DNA of 55,256 nucleotides from the NCBI GenBank assembly GCA_049515555.1, contig JBEKTY010000032.1, positions 1 to 55,256 on the forward strand, read 5' to 3'. Positions within the stretch are counted from its first letter, which is position 1. Every line of letters begins with the position of its first letter. This document shows, piece by piece, positions 48,998 through 55,256 of this stretch. Made by a program: the position numbers and the translations under genes. The notes beneath the pieces were generated by a model. The model was not told the origin of the DNA, ran no database searches, and worked only from the letters and a program-made list of their open reading frames with translations. The DNA comes from JBEKTY01 sp049515555. GTDB lineage: Bacteria > Planctomycetota > Planctomycetia > Pirellulales > Thermoguttaceae.

Positions 48998-51900
48998 CTA
49001 CTTCTCCGCCAGAACCAGGGAGGCGCGGAAGCCAATGTTGAAGGAGCGAAGTCCGGGCGGGACGCCGCCGCGGACCGCCGACCGGCAGGTCCAGGCATGG
49101 CCCCCCCAGTCGTGGCCGCGTATCACGCGGCTCGAGCCGCCGGGCGGCCCCACGGGATCGTCGGTCACGGAGCTCGCATAGAAGTCTTCGTCATACCCCT
49201 CCAGGCACAGCTCCGAAACGTTCCCGTGCATGTCGTACAGACCCCAGGCATTGGCTCGCTTCTGGCCCACGGGGTGGGTCCTACCGCCCGCGTTGTCGGC
49301 GAACCACCCATAATTGGACAGATCGCGGTCCTCCTGCTCCCTGGCGATCCCACTGCGGGTTACGCTGAAACAATACCGACCCGTGCTCCCCGCGCGGCAG
49401 GCATATTCCCACTGCGCTTCGGACGGCAGACGATAGGTTCGCCCCGCCGCCTTCTCCTCCGGCATCTCCGATAGTTTTCGGCAGAATTCTACCGCATCGT
49501 TCCACGACACGTTCTCTACCGGGAACCGCTTCGTGTCCTGGCCGAAGACGTTGACTTTATACTGGCCGGTGGCCGAGAACTCGCTGGGATTCTTCCCCAT
49601 CACCTGCTGGTATTCCGCCTGGGTCACCTCGTACACACCCAGGCAAAACGGCCGTGTGATCCGCACGTGGTGCTGTGGCCCTTCACCCGGTACGGCCCTC
49701 AGCAAGAACCAAGGGTCGTTGCCGTGTGCCTTCACCTCTTCCGCGATCAACTCCTTAGGCGAGCCCATCTGGAACTCGCCGGGCGGGATCAGCACCAGTT
49801 TCATGCCGATCGAATTGGTCTGAACCAGCGGGATCTTCAGATGCCTGGCCCAGCGGGCTTGCAGCGACTGGGCCCTTTTGGCGTCGAAGGGGGCCTTCGC
49901 CGGCGGGGGACCGGCGGGCAGCTCACGGATCTCCCGGCCCAGCTTCTCGACTTCGGCCAGCCGCTTCTCGACGCGGGTGCGAAGCATTCCGGCGGAAAGG
50001 CCCTCCTCCGTGGCTTGCCGGTACCATGCCCCGGCCCGCAGGGTCATCCCCTCGCGGTTCTTGCCGCCGGCCTTCCGCGACAGGTTCCACCAGGCGTCCG
50101 CCAATTCGACTGACTCGTCGCGGTTTGCCTGCCTGGAGTCGATGTCTCTTTGGGCCACGGTCTTGAGCTCTTCGTCGGCCCCGGCCGCCAGGCGTTTGAG
50201 CCCCTCCTTCCATTGGTTTCGCACAAAACACTGATACTGCCCCAGCGCCAGGTTCGCATCCCGATCCGCCGGCCGATCTTTGAGCGTTTCGCGGGCCGCC
50301 TGTACGGCCTCGGCCGCCCTTACATTGTCGGCCAACTCCTTCTGGACCGCGCGCACCCGCTGGGTCAGGTCCCGATCATGCACCTTGCCTGCCAGGATGT
50401 CGGCCACTCTTGCCGGTTCCTTGGCCGCATCGAAATTCTCGGCCTCGATGGCCTTGGAAATCAACTCGATGGCCGCATCGGCCAGTTCCGCGCGACCGTC
50501 CGCCCCGGCCTTGTCGGCCAGGCCGGCCAGCATCTCGGACTTCATTGCCAATGTGTCGATGACAAACGTTTGGGCCATTTCATCAATCGCCGCGAAGGCC
50601 GCCGTCACGTCGCCCGCCTGCACGGCAATGTCCCGGGCCAGTTGCAATAGGACGAACCGCTCGGCAGGCTCTGGGGTCCCCTGCCGGGCGGTCTTGCGCA
50701 GGTTCGCGGCAATGTCAATCTTCTGCGCGGCCGTCTTGGCCTTCGCGTAGTCCTCCTTGAACGACTCGCGGGCCAGCTTGAGGGCCTTCTCCAGGCTCGC
50801 TCCCTCAGGAACCGGCTGCTTCCCGTGCGCCGCGGCCTGCGACCCTTGGGGGGCAACGGCGTCCGGCTTGACAGCCGGCTTCCCTGTGGGCTTTTCGGCC
50901 GCCTTCTGCGCAACCTTGGGCTCAGGCTTTGGTTCGGGCCGCGGTTCCGGTTTCGGCGCGGGTTTCGGCGCGGGTGCAAGCTTGGGCTTCACCTCTGCCA
51001 CGTGCTGCGGCGGCGGTCGCAACGCTTGCGGCTCCTTCCAATCCGGCGCGACGACCCGACCCTTCTCCCCGCTCACCACGCCTTCCTGCGTCACCGGCTC
51101 GAAACTCGGCGGTGTCAACCGCACGGTGCGCTGGCCCGGCTCGGGGGGCAATATGGTGTGAGATCCCTCTGGGCTGACGGCCAGGCCCCAGAGCACCAGC
51201 GCCACGGCCAACACCACGGCGGCGGCCGCGCCGGCAGTGATCAAAGTCACCCGGCTCGTCCAAGCCCGCCTGGAGGGGCCGGGCCCGTCGCCCCGCCGTC
51301 GCAGAACGAACTGCTCGAGGACGAGCGCGAGACTGGTCGAGAACCCGCCCCGGGCCCGAGCGGCAACCGGCGGCGGTGCGATCGGGGACGGAAGCGACCC
51401 CTCGGCCCGCCCCAACGGCGCCGGCGAATCGCTCCTCTGGGCCAGCGGGTCCAACGCCTCGACTACCTCGGCCATCGACCTCGGCCGGTCCTCGGGCCGC
51501 TTGGCCACCATCTTCTGGAAGATCGCATCAAGTTCCTCAGGCACCTCGGGCCGGGCTTGCCGGAGTGACGGGATGCATGCCTGCTGGTGCGCGACGAGGA
51601 CCTGCATTAGCGAGTCGCCGCGATACGGCGGCTGGCCGGTCAACAATTGATAAAGCGTGCAACCCAAGGCATAGATATCGGCGCGATGATCGACCGCGTG
51701 GCTGTCTATGGCCTGTTCCGGGGCCATGTAGTCACAAGTGCCCATCACTTGGCCGCTAACCGTGAGACGGTGTGGCCCACCCAGGACCGCCTCCGGCCCG
51801 ACGATGCGGGCCAGGCCCATATCGAGAATCTTCACCGTCCCTTTCTTGTCCAAGAGCAGATTGCTCGGCTTGATGTCGCGGTGAACGATGCCCTGCTCGT

Positions 51901-52462
51901 GGGCATACTGAAGTCCGCGGGCGGCCTGCACGATACACGCCACGGCCTGGGTTACCGGCAACGGACCTTTCTCTTCGATAATGGCGGCGAGGTCGCGGCC
52001 CTCGACGTATTCCGTCACCAGGTAGTGCATGCCCTGCTGTTCGCCCGCATCGTAGGCGGTGACGATGTTGGGATGGGAGAGCTTGGCCGCCGCCTCTACC
52101 TCGCGGTGAAACCGCTCGACGGCCCCGGAGAGCTTCATGGCCGCAGAGGAGAGCACCTTGATGGCCACAAGGCGCTCCATCCGCCGGTGCTGGGCCTTCA
52201 GCACTACGCCCATCCCGCCTTCGCCCAGCTTGTCCAGCACCACGTACTGGCCGAAGACCAGCCCCTTGGTCTTGCCCTGGTAGACGGCCTGGGCCTGGTA
52301 CTTGGTCAGCTTGCCCTGCTGCACGAGGGCCTGGGCGAGCTGCTGGACATCCTTGGGCCGCTCTCGGGGGGGTAACTGCTGCTGGAAAGACTCGATCTCC
52401 TGGGCCGACATCAGCCCGCTTTGGGTCAGCCGCTCGACGAATTGCTCGACGGAGATCGACAT
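48998..52462 (-). CDS. Transmembrane serine/threonine kinase with C-terminal SUMF1 (FGE-sulfatase-like) domain
   Basis: Receptor-type kinase of 1154 residues. A planctomycete-type N-terminal segment (1-65) precedes the kinase: glycine loop GEGGMGVV (81-88), Lys102, Glu121, HRDIKPSN (Asp196), DMG (214-216, instead of DFG) and MAPEQ. All catalytic residues are present. A single transmembrane segment is at about 405-429 (VTLITAGAAAAVVLAVALVL). Next come a Pro/Lys/Glu-rich linker (about 500-545), a helical TPR-like region (about 560-870) and a SUMF1 domain (about 877-1150, LVLIPPGEFQMGSP to GFRASLVLAEK). SUMF1 domains in such kinases probably sense or bind ligands; they are not evidence of sulfatase maturation. 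The region at 560-870 is related to the C-terminus of the divergent pseudokinase. A TATAAT lies 45 bases before the start. Confidence 0.93.
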   Translation of the reverse strand: MSISVEQFVERLTQSGLMSAQEIESFQQQLPPRERPKDVQQLAQALVQQGKLTKYQAQAVYQGKTKGLVFGQYVVLDKLGEGGMGVVLKAQHRRMERLVAIKVLSSAAMKLSGAVERFHREVEAAAKLSHPNIVTAYDAGEQQGMHYLVTEYVEGRDLAAIIEEKGPLPVTQAVACIVQAARGLQYAHEQGIVHRDIKPSNLLLDKKGTVKILDMGLARIVGPEAVLGGPHRLTVSGQVMGTCDYMAPEQAIDSHAVDHRADIYALGCTLYQLLTGQPPYRGDSLMQVLVAHQQACIPSLRQARPEVPEELDAIFQKMVAKRPEDRPRSMAEVVEALDPLAQRSDSPAPLGRAEGSLPSPIAPPPVAARARGGFSTSLALVLEQFVLRRRGDGPGPSRRAWTSRVTLITAGAAAAVVLAVALVLWGLAVSPEGSHTILPPEPGQRTVRLTPPSFEPVTQEGVVSGEKGRVVAPDWKEPQALRPPPQHVAEVKPKLAPAPKPAPKPEPRPEPKPEPKVAQKAAEKPTGKPAVKPDAVAPQGSQAAAHGKQPVPEGASLEKALKLARESFKEDYAKAKTAAQKIDIAANLRKTARQGTPEPAERFVLLQLARDIAVQAGDVTAAFAAIDEMAQTFVIDTLAMKSEMLAGLADKAGADGRAELADAAIELISKAIEAENFDAAKEPARVADILAGKVHDRDLTQRVRAVQKELADNVRAAEAVQAARETLKDRPADRDANLALGQYQCFVRNQWKEGLKRLAAGADEELKTVAQRDIDSRQANRDESVELADAWWNLSRKAGGKNREGMTLRAGAWYRQATEEGLSAGMLRTRVEKRLAEVEKLGREIRELPAGPPPAKAPFDAKRAQSLQARWARHLKIPLVQTNSIGMKLVLIPPGEFQMGSPKELIAEEVKAHGNDPWFLLRAVPGEGPQHHVRITRPFCLGVYEVTQAEYQQVMGKNPSEFSATGQYKVNVFGQDTKRFPVENVSWNDAVEFCRKLSEMPEEKAAGRTYRLPSEAQWEYACRAGSTGRYCFSVTRSGIAREQEDRDLSNYGWFADNAGGRTHPVGQKRANAWGLYDMHGNVSELCLEGYDEDFYASSVTDDPVGPPGGSSRVIRGHDWGGHAWTCRSAVRGGVPPGLRSFNIGFRASLVLAEK

Positions 52463-52502
52463 ATCGTCTTCTTGCCGGCGGATAAGCTCTTTTCCGCCAG
52501 GT

Positions 52503-52617
52503 TTCCATTATAAAAGCTTGCCTGAATACCGCAATCAGGTGCCGCCATTAGTGGCATACGTGGTTACGCGCTGCTCTACCCCGGGTAGAGATTCCAGGAC
52601 ACCTTACTATAATGGAA
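52503..52617. promoter_or_regulatory. Candidate mirrored divergent promoters between the two kinase genes
   Basis: TTCCATTATA (52503-52512) and TATAATGGAA (52608-52617) are exact inverted copies. Each contains TATAAT on the strand of the gene it faces, 45 and 54 bases from the two start codons. No strong -35 boxes are visible, so the promoter call is tentative; the symmetry is directly seen. Confidence 0.45.
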
Positions 52618-52666
52618 GTCTTGGGGAAATGACGACGGCCAACCAGAAAGAAAGGCCTCGGACGGC

Positions 52667-54994
52667 ATGGAATCGAATAACCCCGGCAGAAACTCCCGGA
52701 ACGAGGCCGTGGCGGGCCCCGGCGGCGTGGTCCTGGACCAGTACATCCTCCTGGAGAAGCTGAGCACCTCGCGCACCGGCCTGGTCTTCAAGGCCAAGCA
52801 TCGCCTCATGGGCCGCATCGTGACGGTCAAGTTTCTCTCCCCGGAAGCCGGCGCATCGCCAACCTACACCGCGCGCTTTCACCGCGCAATCCAAATCCTT
52901 TCTCGCTTGCAACATCCGAATATCATGCAGGTCTACGAGGTGGGGCAGCAAGGCGACGTCCAATACGTGGTCATGGAATACGTCGACGGGAAGGACCTGC
53001 GGACGATGCTCAAAGAGCAAGGGCCGCTGAGCGTGGAAGATGCCGTCGGCTGGATCGTGCAGGCGGCCGCCGGCCTGGCCCACGTCCACGCGCAGGGCGT
53101 CACACATCGCAACATCAAGCCCGGCAATCTGTTGCTCGACCGTGAGGGCGTGGTCAAGATCGTGGGGTTCACGCTGGCCCACGTCGAGGCCGGCGGCGCG
53201 GCCAGCGAGGCGGGCGTGGAAGACAACCTCACCCGGCAAGGCCAGGTGATGGGGACCTACGATTACATGTCGCCGGAGCAGTCGCTGGACAGCAGCAGCG
53301 TGGATCGCCGGGCAGACATTTACAGTCTGGGCTGCACGCTGCACGCCCTGCTGACGGGCCGGCCGCCCTATGCGGGCAAGGCGGCCATGCAGCAGGTGCT
53401 CGCCCATCGGACGCAGCCCATTCCGTCGCTGCGCCAGGCGCGGCCCGAGGTCCCCGAGGCCCTCGAGCGCGTGTTCCAGAAAATGATGGCCAAGTCGCCC
53501 GGCGATCGCTACGCTTCCATGGAAGAGGCCGCGGCGGAGTTGGAAGCCAGTCTGACGGCAGCCCCTCCGGCGGTCGAATCCACGGCGGACAAGCTGCGGG
53601 CAGTCATCGGCCTGCCCACGGGCCCGCTGCGCCCCGCCGCGTCGGACGAAGCGGCTGCCAAGCCCAAGGCCCGCCAGCGGAAGCGCGAGCCCCGGATGGT
53701 GCCCATCGTGGTCGGCGGGGTTCTGGGCGTTCTGACTGTCGTGTTTGCAGCCCAATACTTTCAAGACAAGAAATCCCCCGAGGTCGCCAAATCGGCGACC
53801 CCGCACAACAGCGAGGAGCGTCCGACTGCCGTGCCAACGACAAAGCAGGCCCCAGTTTCGGAGGAAGTGCCTGTGGCGACCAAGAGCACACCTCCGGAAA
53901 CCACGACGCAAAAACCGCTGGCCGACGACGCCAAGACCACGGAGAAGCCCGTGAAGGTCGAGGAACATCCAGTCAAGACGGAAGAGCCGGTCGAACTGGA
54001 CACCAAGTCCAAAACGAAGTCGGAAGAGAATCGCGTAAAGGTCGAGGAACATCCAGTCAAGACGGAAAAAGTGGCCACCAAGTCCGAAGATTCGCGAGCT
54101 GCCGTGCCCGACGAGGCGGCACGCCAGCGGGCCTTGAAACTGCTCCATGACACCTTCCAGGATGAACTGGCCGCTGCCCGAACCAACGTGCAGAAGGCGT
54201 CCTTAGCCCAAAAAATGCTTGGCCAGTCCAAGACGCTGGGGGATGATCCTGCCGGCCGGCTCGTGCTGCTGGAGACAAGCTGCTCTTTGGCCAAGGAAGG
54301 CAACGATCCGGCCACGGCTTTGGAGACGGCCGACCTCATGGCGCAGTACTATGCCGTGGATGCCTGGTCGAAGAAGACCGAGTTGTCGGCCGAGATGGCA
54401 AAGGCGGCCCGGACCGGGGCCCAGCATCGGGCCGTTGCCGAGCAAGTTCTGCTCCTGGCGCAGAAGGCCGCGGACGAGCATCGCAGCGAGATCGCCGCCA
54501 AATTGAGTGAGCTGGCAGTGGCCGAGGCCGGCAAGGCCGGCGAACGGAAACTGCTTGTGCAGGCACGTGCGGCGGCGAAGCAGAGCGGCCAGGCTTTGAC
54601 CCGCTTCCGCCAGTACGAAGCGGCCAAGGCCAAACTTCAGCAGGAACCCGCCAGCGGCGAGGCCAATCTGACGGCCGGCCGTTACGAGTGCCTGGTCATC
54701 GGCGATTGGGAGTCGGGCCTGCGAAAACTGGCGGCCGGCAGCGACGCATCCTTGCGCGGTGTGGCCACCAAGGACCTCGCCGCCCCCACAGACGCCGACG
54801 CTCAGGCGGCCGTCGGAGACGGGTGGTGGGAGTTGGCCCTGGACGAGGCCGGCCCCGGCCAGGTCAATCTCTATCGCCGCGCCGCCTGGTGGTATGAAAA
54901 AGCCTTGACCCAAGCCACCGGCTTGCTCAGAACGAAACTCGAAAAGCGACTCGATACGATCAAGGCCGCCACGGCCAAGGCCACGGGCCCCTGA
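52667..54994 (+). CDS. Transmembrane pseudokinase with extracytoplasmic domain related to the neighbouring kinase
   Basis: Kinase-fold receptor of 775 residues with lost catalytic residues. The glycine loop reads LSTSRTGLV (32-40), the VAIK Lys is kept (Lys55), the helix-C Glu is replaced by Ala74, HRD is HRN (Asn149), and DFG is GFT (167-169), while MSPEQ and the C-lobe core are intact. A transmembrane segment lies at about 343-363 (VPIVVGGVLGVLTVVFAAQ). A charged linker with a duplicated KVEEHPVKTE segment and a helical region (about 485-770) follow. The last part (AGRYECLVIGDWESGLRKLA and RRAAWWYEKALTQATGLLRT) is clearly related to residues in the active kinase (GQYQCFVRNQWKEGLKRLAA), but the SUMF1 domain is absent. 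Probable regulator or partner of the kinase; inferred. Confidence 0.88.
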   Translation: MESNNPGRNSRNEAVAGPGGVVLDQYILLEKLSTSRTGLVFKAKHRLMGRIVTVKFLSPEAGASPTYTARFHRAIQILSRLQHPNIMQVYEVGQQGDVQYVVMEYVDGKDLRTMLKEQGPLSVEDAVGWIVQAAAGLAHVHAQGVTHRNIKPGNLLLDREGVVKIVGFTLAHVEAGGAASEAGVEDNLTRQGQVMGTYDYMSPEQSLDSSSVDRRADIYSLGCTLHALLTGRPPYAGKAAMQQVLAHRTQPIPSLRQARPEVPEALERVFQKMMAKSPGDRYASMEEAAAELEASLTAAPPAVESTADKLRAVIGLPTGPLRPAASDEAAAKPKARQRKREPRMVPIVVGGVLGVLTVVFAAQYFQDKKSPEVAKSATPHNSEERPTAVPTTKQAPVSEEVPVATKSTPPETTTQKPLADDAKTTEKPVKVEEHPVKTEEPVELDTKSKTKSEENRVKVEEHPVKTEKVATKSEDSRAAVPDEAARQRALKLLHDTFQDELAAARTNVQKASLAQKMLGQSKTLGDDPAGRLVLLETSCSLAKEGNDPATALETADLMAQYYAVDAWSKKTELSAEMAKAARTGAQHRAVAEQVLLLAQKAADEHRSEIAAKLSELAVAEAGKAGERKLLVQARAAAKQSGQALTRFRQYEAAKAKLQQEPASGEANLTAGRYECLVIGDWESGLRKLAAGSDASLRGVATKDLAAPTDADAQAAVGDGWWELALDEAGPGQVNLYRRAAWWYEKALTQATGLLRTKLEKRLDTIKAATAKATGP
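53950..54070 (+). repeat. Two in-frame copies of a 33-bp direct repeat in the pseudokinase linker
   Basis: AAGGTCGAGGAACATCCAGT and the bases after it occur at about 53953 and 54038, encoding KVEEHPVKTE twice. They are nearly identical at DNA level, suggesting a recent tandem duplication in the linker. Confidence 0.85.
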
Positions 54995-55256
54995 AGCCAA
55001 GTTCGCCCCGCGCTGTCAATACCTCGACAGCACCCAGACGATTGCAAACTGCGGATCGGTCGGTCCCCTCTCCCTCCGGGAAAGGGTTAGGGTCAATACC
55101 GTTCAAATAGTCGTAAAATGTTTACGGACAACATATTACGAAATTGCATCGGCTCTGTGTGCGATCGTTGCAGCATCGAGCCCGATTCATCGGGCTTTCC
55201 GCCTAAGGCGGTACTAGGCCCGGCGTTTACGCCGGGTCGAAGGAGTGCCATCCTAT
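54995..55256. other. Non-coding tail of the window with palindromes
   Basis: No gene is supported. It holds a diverged CTCTCCCTCCGGG palindrome (about 55066-55095). At about 55178-55236 there are three consecutive small stem-loops (CCCGATTCATCGGGC, CCGCCTAAGGCGG, CCCGGCGTTTACGCCGGG). These could terminate the pseudokinase transcript or form another repeat element. Confidence 0.75.

Noticed and set aside
48998..52462. Formylglycine-generating enzyme for sulfatases
   Set aside because: The SUMF1 domain is fused to a transmembrane kinase and no sulfatase gene is in the window; a sensory or structural role is more likely.

Overview
The window looks like one contig of a high-GC planctomycete, perhaps of the Pirellulales/Thermoguttaceae type (inference from gene content). 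Pointers are an HzsA-related cytochrome, Tat-exported Gfo/Idh/MocA oxidoreductases, PQQ-like beta-propeller and SGNH/CBM9-like proteins, a receptor kinase with a C-terminal SUMF1 domain, a typical planctomycete ECF sigma N-terminus, and many families of intergenic palindromes. No tRNA, rRNA, CRISPR array or transposase gene was recognised.

Layout. 1-7476: carbohydrate block on +, with a frameshifted PQQ-propeller protein, an SGNH hydrolase, a decayed glycosidase remnant and an RbsC/RbsA-type sugar transporter without a binding protein. 7648-13925: two Tat-exported Gfo/Idh/MocA oxidoreductases and a dihaem HzsA-related protein on -, separated by hairpin elements. 14324-16819: a lower-GC XamI-type restriction-modification pair between imperfect direct repeats. 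17140-20271: a large clan-A-like glycosidase. 20445-29620: a six-gene respiratory cluster on - (QmoC-like, HdrC-like, HdrB-like, HdrA-like, a PsrB/NrfD fusion and a molybdopterin oxidoreductase). 30108-36522: a tightly overlapped three-gene exported-protein operon and a nitrilase-fold hydrolase. 36536-40255: an aldo/keto-reductase-like protein, GDP-mannose 4,6-dehydratase and a glycosyltransferase. 40417-41432: a lower-GC two-gene module with a HEPN-type RX4H protein. 41847-43792: an SDR and a URO-D-like protein. 44039-48222: alpha-L-fucosidase (GH29), FucU/RbsD mutarotase, GHMP-kinase-like protein and a GDP-mannose 3,5-epimerase-like enzyme. 48488-54994: a truncated ECF sigma gene joined to a truncated kinase copy, then a full kinase-SUMF1 receptor facing a divergent pseudokinase receptor with a related extracytoplasmic domain.

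How the genes fit together. Most of the window serves capture and catabolism of complex, probably fucose-containing, polysaccharides and nucleotide-sugar synthesis. The respiratory cluster has no Tat signals, so its Mo site is predicted to face the cytoplasm, as in SoeABC-type enzymes. It combines a quinone-reactive HdrC-cytochrome b subunit, HdrABC-like electron-transfer subunits and an NrfD-anchored Mo enzyme. The kinase/pseudokinase pair is a candidate two-receptor signalling unit. The other striking property is the density of unrelated palindromic repeat families, some of which have entered coding regions (5' end of the HzsA-like gene, 3' end of the HdrB-like gene, end of the glycosidase remnant).
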